From the NCBI GenBank assembly GCA_014871385.1, contig CM026423.1:8160967-8224966 (forward strand): a stretch of DNA of 64,000 nt, read 5' to 3'. The notes beneath the pieces were generated by a model that made no database searches, was not told the origin of the DNA, and was given only the letters and a program-made list of their open reading frames with translations. The stretch is from Ceratodon purpureus. Its lineage: Eukaryota > Streptophyta > Bryopsida > Pseudoditrichales > Ditrichaceae. Each line of letters opens with the position of its first letter. Position 1 is the first letter of the stretch. This document shows positions 11,765-23,293 of the stretch, piece after piece. The translations under genes were made by a program, and so were the position numbers.

Positions 11765-13360
11765 ATGGCAAAGGAAGGCTATATCGACGCATTATGTAGG
11801 GTTAATCAGGTGATTCAGAAACTGAAAGGCTGCTCGGCGGAGTTGAACGAGATAGAGAGGATCGTGACAGAGCTGAAAACTGATGCACATAGTAGCTCTG
11901 AGCATATCGACGAGAGGCAGGGCCTTCTCTTGGTTGCGGAGAGTGTGCGCGACATGTTGGATATTGTGAAAACGGGTCTTGAGGGAATTCCGGGTAATCA
12001 GAGAATGCAAGTGGGTATCGAAGAAATGAATTTAACAGTGGACGTTGCTTCTGAGGAAGACAATGCTAGGTCGAAGCGGACCAGACTCTTAACTCAAACA
12101 GAACCAAGCAGTGTATGTCGAGCTTTCAGCAAAGAAACAAGTCTGGTAACAAAGACAGCTGCATGGAATGATTCAGAAATATGTGCGCACTTCTGTTCTC
12201 ATCATCCACATATAGTCAATCCCGGAATATGGAGCAAGTTAATGGAGGATTTGGTTGTCCAGGTCTTTGCACGGCTGCCCATACCTCGAATCATTGAGCT
12301 TCGGAAGTGCTCGGAGGCCTGGTCCGCCATGTCAGATTTGTCCAGCTTCAAAGGGGCCTTTGCGGAGGCGAATCCCATATTGTTCGGTCTGTTGGGGTGG
12401 GATGCCGATTTGGACAAGATTTTTTGTACCAGATTTTTTGACGTCACTACCAAGGAGTGGCATGATATTGAGATGGATCTTTCCAAGGAAAATAGGTACA
12501 AGAAGTCGTTGATTGCGCGTGACGGGGGCTTGGTTTGTTTCGTGAAGGTATCGAGAGGGCCTGATTCCAATTTAACTTCCGTCCTTGTCTGTAATCCTCT
12601 AAGAAACTGTTGGAATGAGCTTCTTGAACGTATGCCTCCTCTCGGTAATATAGACCCCGTTTTCGTAGAGTTGGTGACTGAAGGGGATGGCGATTGTTAC
12701 AGAGTAATTTTGGTTTATAGTGAGAAGCTCAAAGTTGGGAATGTGGAAACTTATGGAGCATTGATGTATGACTCCAAAACTGGGTCATGGAGCATAATGG
12801 ACTCAGGCTTAGTTTATGGAATTCGTAGCACGCTCAGGGGTGACAAAAATGAACCTCTAGTTTTTGATTGCGAAACGAAAAGGATGATTCGTCTTGAGGG
12901 CTGCCCTTCTCTTCAAGATCTTGAGGTATTACGGTACTCGATTATGAAGGATCGTCTGTTTGTGCTTCACGTTCGTGACGATCCTGATTCACGAGTGAAT
13001 CCGCCTTCCCAAGTAATATTCCCATTCCGCGTTTCTGTGAATAATAACTGGACTAACAGGTTAGTAATCTCGGAATACACCTGGGAGAGCAGCAGTACGT
13101 CAGATCTAAGGAAGGTGAACGACTACGAGGTCGCCTCAATGGGTTTAGAAAATTATCGAAGATATAATTTGTGTTGGGAGGACTTCGCGATCTTCACTTG
13201 CTCAGGGTTTATTGTTTTGACATGCAAGACCCATTCTGATGATGGGAGTGTTCGCAAACTCGTGAATGTATATGACATTTCTGGTGGTCGATGGCGTGAG
13301 CTTCCTCCGTCAACTGAAGGCGATCATGTGTGTGAGCTTCGATGGGATGCCATTCCATGA
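11765..13360 (+). CDS. F-box protein with kelch-like/F-box-associated C-terminal domain
   Basis: A single-exon frame of 531 codons. Residues about 1-90 are helical and probably coiled (VNQVIQKLKGCSAELNEIERIV). A degenerate F-box follows at about 155-200: IWSKLMEDLVVQVFARLP, then RIIELRKCSEAWSAM, matching the L-P-E-D-L-x-x-x-V-L-x-R-L-P pattern with the proline lost. The remaining ~320 residues are beta-rich with repeated hydrophobic strands and W/G positions (SLIARDGGLVCFV, VLVCNPLRNCW, YDSKTGSW, VYDISGGRWRELPP), as in F-box-associated/kelch propellers of land plants. Expected role: substrate receptor of an SCF (SKP1-CUL1) ubiquitin ligase; substrate unknown. The ATG is chosen from its context (GCAGCAATGGC) and because the 5' flank shows no coding continuation. 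Confidence 0.82.
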   Translation: MAKEGYIDALCRVNQVIQKLKGCSAELNEIERIVTELKTDAHSSSEHIDERQGLLLVAESVRDMLDIVKTGLEGIPGNQRMQVGIEEMNLTVDVASEEDNARSKRTRLLTQTEPSSVCRAFSKETSLVTKTAAWNDSEICAHFCSHHPHIVNPGIWSKLMEDLVVQVFARLPIPRIIELRKCSEAWSAMSDLSSFKGAFAEANPILFGLLGWDADLDKIFCTRFFDVTTKEWHDIEMDLSKENRYKKSLIARDGGLVCFVKVSRGPDSNLTSVLVCNPLRNCWNELLERMPPLGNIDPVFVELVTEGDGDCYRVILVYSEKLKVGNVETYGALMYDSKTGSWSIMDSGLVYGIRSTLRGDKNEPLVFDCETKRMIRLEGCPSLQDLEVLRYSIMKDRLFVLHVRDDPDSRVNPPSQVIFPFRVSVNNNWTNRLVISEYTWESSSTSDLRKVNDYEVASMGLENYRRYNLCWEDFAIFTCSGFIVLTCKTHSDDGSVRKLVNVYDISGGRWRELPPSTEGDHVCELRWDAIP

Positions 13361-16300
13361 GCAACTCAATGTAAGTAAAGCATGCCAGTGATTGTATATA
13401 GCATTTCAAGCTTTCGGAAGGTTCCTGTATAGCTACTATTGATCTTCAACTTTGGAGTTGCTGCATTGGATCACATGGGTTTTATCCTTGTATTCTGATG
13501 TGCATGGTTCGGATGGCAGTATAAGATCTTCGAAGACCATCTCACTTGTTGGTGTTTTGTTTAAGCGATGGTTTTATCATTTTGATTTAGGCTGTTGAAA
13601 AACATGGCAGGATCGCCATCAATTGCATATGCGTAACTGTATCTTCAGTTAAATTAGGAGCTTAGAAAAAGTTTCACAGAAATATTCTTCATGTCATTGA
13701 CTTGCAATTATTGATGTTTTCCACTACTTTCAAATGCCAGACATCCAGCGGGTCAAGTGGTGTTGGTTCCACCATCCCAAAGTCCAGAGGATTTTTGGCC
13801 CTGAACAAGGATTGGAATTTCTATTCTATTCTGTTTGCTTCCACCACGCCAATTGTAGGAAAGCTCTAATGGCATGGATTTTCTGAGTTGGTCTCTTTTC
13901 AAAGTTTTAAGTTTGAATTGCAACTTTGAAAAACGCAGGCATCTCTAGTTTGAAGTTGCAGCTACATATTTGTAGATGACCACAACATAAGTCTTTCAAA
14001 GATGAGCTGGCACTTTGTTTTCTTTTTAATAGGCGTTGGTTTGCAATTTACATGGAGCTATACTCGGTGCTTGAGAGATAAAAGCTTATTGCTTATGAAG
14101 CAATGGTGTTTCATATTCTCCATTATGAGAGTTCAAGATTTGTCAAAGGTCATCTTGGTGGAAGCATAGTGTGTTTGTTGATGTTCTCTTTTAGAATAGA
14201 GAATTCGATTTCGAAATTTCTTTCTAATTCTCAATTTTCATGAACCCATGAAGGACTAACATTATTTTCACATCAATATTGTCATTTAATACCTTTAAGC
14301 AATTTCTATTGTCATTGTGACATCTTTTTAATAAATTCAATTGTATGATGTTATAAGTAACATAGTGAAAAACTTTTTCTGTAGCCCCCAAACACTAAGA
14401 ACAAGTTATTTTCAATCTTTGCTCGAGCTGAAAATTCAAATGCCTTTAATTTTCAAAAAATACAGATTTTTGTATTGAATTGAGGAAATAAGAATTGTGA
14501 TAAGTAAATGATTTGAGGATTCACCAAAAAAATTCAAAATAAGAAACCTCAATACTTGTTTTTAAAACGAATATAAGGTGGATTAGGGTATAAACTGATA
14601 TTTAATTCTAAACCATTGATTTTATTGACATAAAATATAATTATATTAATCCCAATGATAAGAGTATTTTCTGAATCAATTGTATCCTTTTTTTATTATT
14701 ATTTGAAAATTGTTAATACTGAATTCAAGATGAGGCTTCAAAGTTTGTTTTTGTTAATCTTTTCGGCAAGTGTCCACAAAAAATGACGTTTTAAATCATT
14801 TGCTTGACTTGTGAGAATGCATTGAATCAAAGCTATCTACATTCATAAAAACCTACACAATATGATTCTATTTTTTTTTTAAATTGAAAAATGATTTGAG
14901 AACTTTTTTAACTTTGCCCTTGATGCCTTGATTTGGACTGAAATCTTAAAAACCTTGTAACCTACACAATTTTTATGTGAATCAAAAGAGAATTGTTTGG
15001 TTTGGAAAGTTTTACAACTTTCTATTCTCACTAAAACATTTAGGAAAAAAAATGTTTATTGCAATCCTAAGTACCTGCCCAAAATCTCTAAAGACCTGTT
15101 TTATGTTTATTAGTCCTTTACGGGTTTAAAAATGACAATAACCATTCATTTTTGCAATTCTCGACTGCAATTTTGTAACATATAACGCTAATTCCATTGT
15201 TCTCTAGTTTAGTTCTATGAGGTTAGATTAACATGTGCAAATTTATAGTATATTTATATTTGGAATAGATGGAGGATGTCTTTGCATCATTTCTTATCTC
15301 CTGAAAAGTAACCACCTGAATTTGGCCACTACTGGGTACTACCATATTTTAAGGGTATCTTCAGCACTCCTCTGTTGAATAATTAATTAATTTCAAATTT
15401 TGATGTGTGCCAATGAAAAAGTAATTTTTAAAACTTTGACCTTTCAGGAAATAAATAACTTTGAATTAGACTTTCATCCATAATTGATGAAGATTCATTG
15501 AATGTTTGTTATTTTAGTGGATTTTATGTACACTCTTAATATTTTTAATTAATTTTATTTTCAGTTTATATATTTAATTTCAAGATATTTCATCACGCAT
15601 CTAATTTTATTTTATGGTTTTTGGGCAAATAGGCAATTTTTAATTTTTTTTAAATCCAAGTTTTTTATTTGAAATTATTTTTTGCCAAAACTCTAAGGTA
15701 CGGTAATAGAATCTCTTTTACAGGTCAATTCTTGTACCACTTGTCAAAGATTTCATTGACAAACTATTGTGTGATAAGCTTGTTAGCACACAAAATTAAA
15801 GGTTCAATATATGAGTATGTAAATTCTATATGAACCATTTTTTTAGCTCACTTAGATATCTCCACCATAAGTCACTTCAAGATTCAAACAATAACTATAC
15901 AGTATAGTACGAGATGAATACAAATTTTTAGCCTACTCCCCTTTCAAAACAAAGTTTGTCAAGACAAGGTCAAAAATTCTTGTAAGCTTGATTTGCAACT
16001 CATGAGCTAAAAAATAATTTTGGACTCTAAACAAAATATTCTTATCTAAACTAAAAGAGCCTTATCCTAAATCCTAAACCTAAATTGGAAATATAATGGA
16101 ATATCTCAGATTGATGATGTAGCAATTAACAAGGTTATTTATCGTAGCAATCCAAATCGTGATGTGTTGTTACGACGGATTGCGTCGTAATCGGCCATGC
16201 TGTCACCACATGATTGGATCCGCCTAGGATCAATCTTAGCTTAGCAATTAGGCAGGGAAAAAAATTACTTCGTTTTATACATGGCATCTTAATTGGCTAC

Positions 16301-17599
16301 TGAGATTGTTGTGGACTAGGACATAGAATTACCCTCTATTTGTCTTCATCCTTTTACACTTGATTCAATGCAAAATGTAAGTGTAGGCGCTACCGTTTGC
16401 CCTCTGTTGTCAACCATTGGGAACATATTCCATGTCGTTTGCCTCATGTTCCCATCCATTGGAGATGTGTTCCTTATCGTCCAACCCATTGTTTCCCATC
16501 ATCTGCCTCAATTTTCACCTCTTTACCTTTAAATGGCTATATTTGCCTCCTTTTTCATTTTTGTTTTTGGCATTTTAGAGCATTTTTGGCATCTACATTT
16601 CATAAGGATGTTTAAATAGTCCCCACAGTAAAGATTTGGATCCAAAATGAGGCAAATAGAGTTGTTGTTTGCCCCCCTCCATTGTTCCATGAAGTCCGCC
16701 CCAATTTCCTAAATTGTTGGAAACTTCTTCCTTGCCATTGTCCCTTGTTTCCAACAATTAGAAAAGTATTGCTTGTAAATTTTTCTTTATATTTACTGTA
16801 ATTTGCTAATTTGTCAGGACGTGTGGACGTATTCCATCCTACATGTCCAAATTTAGGTAATGTAGTTTTATACTAAACATGGTTATTATCAAGTTTGTCA
16901 CGGTGAAGACATGATCCATCATAGTGTCGTGACGAATAGCTATCGTGACGTGACGACATTGTAACGGAAATAACCTCCGTCACAATACAATAGACAATCC
17001 TAGTGGTTAATGTAGATTGTCAACATATGCTTATTGGAGGCTCTTGGTATGATCTACGAATTGTAGCTAAATGAAAAAGATAAAATCACTGAGTGGCTAC
17101 AATATTTTTTTTATATCAATTTTTTTTCTTAAATTTTTGAAGAGTTGACACAACTCACATAATACCATGGATAAAATCATGTTGGCCTATAGACCATTTA
17201 CCTTTTATCCTATAGACATTCATACAAATATTAGACAAACAAACATTTCATCAAAATAGGTCCATCCAAAAGGACAAGTTTTCCTTCCATTTGTTTTTTG
17301 GTATAAATATTCCTAGTGATGTGTAACAAAATCATTTTATTTTTATCAAGATATAAAATAAAAAATTAGCTATGAATAACGTAATATTTCAAACAAAAGA
17401 AGAATCACCTCTATGTAATTTCATAATACATATAGACTTGTAGAATTTCTCTATCATATATTAGTGAAATGACTTGAGCAATGAAGAAAAAAAATTATAT
17501 TTATTAAACTATTCTAAACAAAAAAATATTGTTATACATGTTGTCTTTAATTATGTATTCAAAACAAGAATTAGCTTCTATTAAAAATGTTGACTTCTG
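13361..17599. other. AT-rich intergenic DNA with repeat remnants
   Basis: No gene recognised. The first few hundred bases are probably F-box 3' UTR. From about 14200 composition is strongly AT-rich with many homopolymer runs and no long frames. At 16390-16860 a pyrimidine-rich stretch contains an inverted pair (AATTGTTGGAAAC near 16712 and GTTTCCAACAATT near 16747). Around 16900-16990 short CGTGACG-type motifs recur. These look like decayed transposons, not classified. Confidence 0.45.
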
Positions 17600-17990
17600 A
17601 AGGTTGTCGAGAAGACATTGTGGTCGTAAGCACTTTTGGGCTGCCTATTTTAAGCTCCCACATATTTGGAATTTTCAAAAACTTTTACCACACATAGCTC
17701 TTAGGGATAGCTTTTCAATGGTGTGAATTTCAAAGCATATAGAGTTCTGATGCAAAAGTTATGGATTTTAAAAGAATTTGCTTTAAGTTTGGGTATTTAG
17801 TAACTAATCAAAATCTCCTATATTCTGCGCATGTTGCTCGTCATTCTCAAGGACAAAAAGTGACAAGACTTAAGTTAAAGGGTGGGCACCTGCAAAACAA
17901 TGGGCCAAATTTTTTTTCATCCAAGTACATTGATGACAAATTTCATCCAATAAACATTTCATCTAACACGTTAAGAATATACAATCCCAA
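17600..17990 (+). repeat. Dispersed repeat, copy 1 (inverted match at 40375-40900)
   Basis: Across roughly 390 bp the sequence aligns, diverged but colinear, with the reverse complement of 40375-40900. Anchors include AGCACTTTTGGGC, GATGCAAAAGTTATG, AATCAAAATCTCC and GGGTGGGCA followed by CATCCA-rich tail DNA. A chance frame here (17761-18000) and one in the other copy translate similarly (QNNGPNFFSS against QNDGPNIFSS), which reflects shared ancestry and not evidence for a gene. Element class unknown. Confidence 0.65.
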
Positions 17991-18514
17991 TCAACATTGA
18001 AATCAAGAGATTTGTGCCATTCAAATCAACAAAGTAAACAATTATTTGTTGATTTCATCAAAGGAATTTTAATTATTGCAATTTTAGTTTCAATTAGTGA
18101 AATTGATGTATTTTTTATTATAGTAATCTACAATAATTATTTAATGTTGTTAATATTATTACTGTGATTTACAATAATAAATTTCTATAAATAAATAATA
18201 GTAAATATTGTAATTAGAATAATTAACTATTAAAATTTTAATTAAATGATAGTTAATACTGTAATTCTTTTAATTTATAATAATCAATAAGAGTATTTAA
18301 TTTACAATATTTAATTAATGGAATTACTTAAAAGTAAAATCATAAATTTTAATGATTGTAATTTCAATTTTGATTACAATAGTTTTAAATTATTATAATT
18401 ACTGTAATTATTGTAGATAAATTTGAGACAACTTGAACCGAGATGAAAGCAAAGGTGATACAAAATGGTCATTGTTGCATATGGTTAACTGAAGTGTCTA
18501 ATAGGTGACGGCGC

Positions 18515-18835
18515 ACCACCTATCTCGGAGCTCTCTTTGAATCAAAGGGGTACTCAAGTTCTATTGACTCTGGAGATAAATCCATGAAATATTCTCGGTG
18601 TCGAGCGCGGATGGGCGCACAAACTTCCGGTGTAAACCGGGAGTCTGTAGATATAAAGCGGGGATACACTCATGACTGTTTGTAACCCTAATATGTGAAG
18701 GCGCTCAACCTCTCGGAGCTCTGCGAATCAAGAGAAGAGTCAAGTTCTTTTTACTCCGTCAACAGAAAAACTGAGGTAATCTCGGCGTTGAGCACCGATG
18801 TGCGTAGAAACTTCGAGTTAAGAAGAAAAACATGC
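18515..18835. repeat. Imperfect tandem duplication, about 190-bp unit
   Basis: Two copies share, in the same order, CTCGGAGCTCT, AATCAA, GTCAAGTTCT (or CTCAAGTTCT), ACTC, CTCGG(T/C)GT(C/T)GAGC and an AAACTTC end. The first runs about 18515-18635 and the second about 18713-18820. GC content is higher than in the flanks. It may derive from a retrotransposon end; no coding region is visible. Confidence 0.55.
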
Positions 18836-19188
18836 TTTCCACTTCCTAGATAAACTCAAAAAATTTAAAAATAAATAAAATGCATTCCACTCCTCCGGGT
18901 CAACAGGAAGACCAGAACAAAACGCCAGCCTGGGAAACACAAGCCAACCGCATCATGTACAGTATGGCAATCCACTCCAGTCCACGTAGACTTCCCACCC
19001 CGCCCCCACCAATGAGACGCTCCCCCTCCATGTCCACGTCGACTTCTCCCCCGGTCCGACCAATAACATCCCCTCCCGCCCCCCCGCCCCCGCCCCCGCC
19101 TCCGCCTGCCATGTCTGGCACCTCACTCCACATCTCCACTGCGTCGGTGCAACACCAACTTAACAATTGCACAGGAATTCACCACCTT

Positions 19189-19620
19189 GGAGGTTCGGAT
19201 ATGCACACACAGCCTGCTCACATACCCCAGGGTAGTAAAACATCAATCTTTCCTCTCCAAACTTTCACAGATTTTCTAGGCTGATGTGGAGAAACATAAC
19301 TTACATGTCTTGGAAGTAGGGAAATGTGTTAGTTTTAGAGGAGCAGGGTTAAGTTGTGTGTTTTTTCCAAGTGAGGTACGTCAGTTGAGATGTCAGCTTG
19401 AAGGTTTGGATATGCACACTCACTCTGCTCACATACCTTAGGGTAGTAAAACATCAATCGTTCCTCTCAAGTTTCAGAGATTTTCTAGACTGATGTGGAG
19501 GGACATACATGTCTTGGAAGTAGGGAAATAAATGTTAGTTTTGGAGGAGAAGGGTTCAGTTGTTTTTTTTTTTTTTTTAGTAAGGTATGTTAGTTGGGAT
19601 GTCAGTTTTGAGGTTTGATG
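19189..19620. repeat. Direct tandem duplication, about 219-bp unit
   Basis: Copy 1 (about 19189-19407) and copy 2 (about 19408-19620) share long blocks, including GGATATGCACAC, GGGTAGTAAAACATCAATC, TTTTCTAG, CTGATGTGGAG, CATGTCTTGGAAGTAGGGAA and GATGTCAG. Copy 2 has a 16-T run at 19563-19578. It lies upstream of the LRR receptor-like gene and may be in its promoter or leader. Confidence 0.85.
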
Positions 19621-21366
19621 TTAGTTGAGTGGGGTTTGGAGTTTGGAGAGGTTTAGTGATGTGGGGATACATCATGTGTGGTTTTTATGGGAGGAGGGTT
19701 AAGTTTTCGAACATGGGTTTTTGGTGCTGTTGTGGGAAGTGGGTTTGAGTGGGTTGGTTTTTGGTTTGTTGTGGGTGCAGGTCATGGTTGTGCGGGAGTG
19801 GACTGGAGGGTGTGTTGCTGCACCAGATCATGGAGATGCTAAGGCGGAGCTGCTAGGTTTGCAGGTACTTTGAAGCAACTGGGTTGGTTTCAGAGTTTTG
19901 TTTAGGGTTTCTCTGGTTGGTGTCTGTTTGATTGGTGGTACTTGGGTTTTTGAACTAGTGCCACTTTTGTAGCTGTTTTCAGGTTATGTCCGAAGTCAGA
20001 AATTTGGAACTTGTCCACTTGGGTCATTTTGTCGTACTGTGGTAGCAGAAGCATGTTTGATTAGTTTTAAGAAGTTTTGGGATAAGTTAGTGTTTGAAGT
20101 TCTGGAATACGACACTGGATTGAGCCCAATAAGGGCCTGAATTTTACATGAAATGGCTACAGAATGGCAATCGGTGTGACAGGGTCTATGCAATGTCTAC
20201 TATCCTGTGAAAATTTTGTGCAAGTTAATTAAGTAATTAGTGTGCGCGTGGGGGTACGTCTCTGAGGGCAAAGCCTTGGAACGAGAGGGAAGGAGTGAGC
20301 TAGGGTTTTCTTACTTGGGCGAGTCTGTTAGGTGTATGAGAAGGTTTTATTTTTGTGCGTAGCTGATGTGCTCTCCTCATATGGACGAGGAGGATCAAGG
20401 CCAACAACAGTAGTTTCCGTTCATGGCTTTGAGAGTCTTGCGAGATGAAAGAGGGAATCTTGCAAGTTATTGCAGGGTGATCTGTTGGGCTCTATGCTAT
20501 AGCTGGCTGTAGGTTAGATCGGCATGTGGGTTTCGATTGCTGTACACGTTTGTGTGTTGGTAGCCGATTCTGTGGTGCTGGGCTTTGTAAGTCATCTTTT
20601 CGTATGTGTATCATATTCTGCAGTTTCGTTTATGATCTTCGAGTGGAAGTGGCTCGAAATTCTGATGAGAATCGGTGTATGGAAATAGGTATGCTACTCT
20701 AGATCTGATAGTACTACATGAAGCAGATAATCGGTTTCTTAGATTCTTGAATTCTCGAGTGGGGTCATTGTTGCGGAAGTAGAGGCGAAGTGCCGTTGTC
20801 GAATTTTTGGTTTTGCACAAAGGTTTGTGTTTGCTAGGTTTATTGTGCAGTAGCAACAGGCTGCTGCTGCTGGCATGTGATCTTTGTTGCTGTGTTGAGA
20901 GTAATAGTTGATGTTCCTTGTGGTTTTGGTTGTTTTGCGATGTGTTGTGGCTCTGGTGGTCGGGTGTCCTAAGCTTCTGTTTTTCACAATGTTTTTCTAT
21001 TTTATTCTCCTAGTGTTGGTACTCTTATTCAGCAGTTTTATATCTACCTCTTTTGACGCTGGTCATTCATTTAGCTTGCATGGGAGGTTTGTGACTGAGT
21101 TCACGCTTTGTTATTCTCGAAGGCTCTTTGAAATCTCTCCGTTCTGCTATTGATTTCGGACCCTTTGACACCTCGATACATACAATGTTTGAAAGGTGCT
21201 TCTAGAGATGAGGGTGTAGTACGAGGTTGCAGAACCATTTAGGGAAGGTAGTCCATACATTGTATTACGCGCTAACCCACCTTTCACAGGATGATGCAGG
21301 CAGCGCCATAATATTTAGCATGACTGCATTCCAGAGCAGATTGTGAAGATCGGTGAATCTGTTGCC
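19621..21366. other. Probable promoter/5' leader region of the LRR-RLP gene
   Basis: No convincing coding frame. Composition is balanced, with GT-rich tracts and several possible donor and acceptor sites, as expected of 5' UTR introns in bryophyte genes. I could not fix a transcription start or an intron. Confidence 0.4.
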
Positions 21367-22239
21367 ATGAAGGCCCATGATTGTAGGCATCCGTTAGTGA
21401 CTGACACAGGCTTGTACTTGACGTCCATACTCCTGGTTGCATTTTCCATTTTAGGCAGTCTAGTTCCTCTTGCTGTTGCTCAGCCCAACAAGGACGACGT
21501 TGCGTGCTTACATGGCTTCCAAGCAATGGTGAAAGCGAGCGATCCTAATCTCTTCAACAACTGGACCAACATTGCATTTCCCTGCAACACAACTGGGGAT
21601 GGCCAGAGGTTTGAAGGCGTCACATGCAGCAGCAGCAGGGTGGTATCGCTCACGCTCAGCAACAGGGGCCTCACAGGCTCCATTTCACCCAATCTCTCGC
21701 TATGCAGGAACCTGGGCACCCTCGACTTATCCCAAAACTCGCTGACAGGAACACTGCCTCCAGGATTGGGGCAGCTGTCATATCTCATGACATTGAATGT
21801 GAGCCACAACCAGATCGAAGGACCCATCCCCCCCGAGATCACCAACTGTTCCTACCTCCACGAGCTTGACCTGGAAAACAACCATTTCTCCGGAGAGCTT
21901 CCCTCCGGCCTGGCCACTCTTCAGAAGCTGGTGACCTTCGACGTGTCTCACAACAATCTCGACGGGCCCATCCCCACAGGCCTCTCCAACACATCCGATG
22001 GCCGACCTCGTTTCAACATCTCCTCGTTTGAGGGGAATGACGGCTTGTATGGTTTCCCCCTTCCGTACCCCAAGGGCCACTCCCTCTCCATCCTCGCCAT
22101 TGTGGGCATCGGCCTCGGCAGTGGCTTCCTCAGCTTGATTGTTAGCTTCACCGCTGTGTGTATCTGGTTGCGTGTCACGGAGCAGCGTCTGGCTGCGGAG
22201 GAGGGCAAAATTTCGCAGCTGGTGCCTGAATATGATTAG
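21367..22239 (+). CDS. LRR receptor-like protein without kinase domain (BIR-like ectodomain)
   Basis: A 290-codon frame from ATG 21367; in-frame codons upstream lack an ATG. Order: short basic N-terminus; signal peptide or anchor ([24 protein letters not shown], cut after AVAQ, about residue 39); LRRNT_2 cap ([19 protein letters not shown], then FPC and FEGVTC); five extracellular LRRs at about 90-205 of the type L-x-L-S-x-N-x-L-x-G-x-I-P; a juxtamembrane loop with N-glycosylation sequons; a transmembrane helix ([20 protein letters not shown]) near 240-265; a cytosolic tail of about 25 residues ending LVPEYD. The ectodomain resembles small LRR-RLKs of the BIR type, which associate with SERK co-receptors, but no kinase is encoded. 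A pyrimidine tract and CAG at 22272-22296 could be a 3' UTR acceptor; coding exons further downstream are not seen. Confidence 0.85.
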   Translation: MKAHDCRHPLVTDTGLYLTSILLVAFSILGSLVPLAVAQPNKDDVACLHGFQAMVKASDPNLFNNWTNIAFPCNTTGDGQRFEGVTCSSSRVVSLTLSNRGLTGSISPNLSLCRNLGTLDLSQNSLTGTLPPGLGQLSYLMTLNVSHNQIEGPIPPEITNCSYLHELDLENNHFSGELPSGLATLQKLVTFDVSHNNLDGPIPTGLSNTSDGRPRFNISSFEGNDGLYGFPLPYPKGHSLSILAIVGIGLGSGFLSLIVSFTAVCIWLRVTEQRLAAEEGKISQLVPEYD

Positions 22240-23096
22240 TTACTGTATCATGCTGGTCATTGAAATAAGCTTGTTTTTTTTTTCCCCCTCCTACAGATGT
22301 GCAGTGCCTGGCATGAATCAAGTCCTGCAGATTCGCGATGAGACTTCAAGGAGATTTTAGAATCACAGGCTCATTCATTCAGGAGTGACTGATTTTCAGT
22401 GGAGCAAGGAGATGGCATGGACTCATCTTTGGTGTGATTGAGGTTTGTTGATAGTAATCACCTGAGCTTCTAAGCTCAATCTCCTACTTAGTAGTGGTGG
22501 TTCTGAGATGCATGTAGCGGTGACTTGAATTATTCCAGATTCACAGCATCTTCTCTCCTTTACTTAGAATCAATTATTAGATCCAGTCGTCATTGAACAT
22601 GCAGGTGTGAGAGAGGGTTTTCGAACTGGCAGAAAATTTGGAGGATTGTTGTTGTGCAGCGACATACGACTAAGTGCCAGACAATTGTGTGTAACCTATT
22701 TTGTATCAGAGTATAAATTCTATGACTTCTTTTGCATTAGTTAGATCTGTTTCTCTTGGGGCTGACTCAAGGATCATGGAAGAAGTGATTTGTGATGGTG
22801 TCCATCTGAATGCACTAACTGTAAGGTGTGTTATCCTGATTCCAGCCTGAGTGAGCCTGATAGGCCCCATTTCTGTTATCAATTAGTTTAGACATAACTT
22901 GAAGGAAAAAACACTTGAGTGGACAGTTTTTGTGTTTTTTTAACAGTATTTGAATGCTCTGTGTTTTTGAGGAATTCAAGTGCAGAATGATTGACACTAT
23001 TTGTCCAAGAATAATTTTGACTCTTGTTATCCAAATAAATGTACAGTAAGTTGATTCGGATTGGGAAGTGTCACGTTGCCAAGGCCACTCTACTAA

Positions 23097-23293
23097 GGTA
23101 GACGAACCTAAAACCGATCACTTAAGGATTTTAGCCTATGTGTTTGAGGTATATAATTTGAAGAGGATTTTTTGGGAGATTTGGAAGAAACTATTAAGTG
23201 TGATTGGCAAATAAGAAATCAAATGGGAATATTCTGGTAGAAGCATAGTGATCATGTTTTGGTGTCATGGTGGTCGGTTTTAGGTGGGCCTAC
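23097..23293. mobile_element. MITE-like element with CCTAAAACC inverted ends, copy 1
   Basis: The left end GGTAGACGAACCTAAAACCG (from 23097) is mirrored by the reverse complement of 23270-23293, GTAGGCCCACCTAAAACCGA. The element is 197 bp. A second element with the same ends occurs at 45127-45528. No target-site duplication was recognised, so the superfamily is open. Confidence 0.5.

Noticed and set aside
18880..19284. 134-codon proline-rich frame with a run of prolines
   Set aside because: Low-complexity C-rich DNA; it has no domain, overlaps the start of the 219-bp duplication, and the second copy does not preserve the frame.
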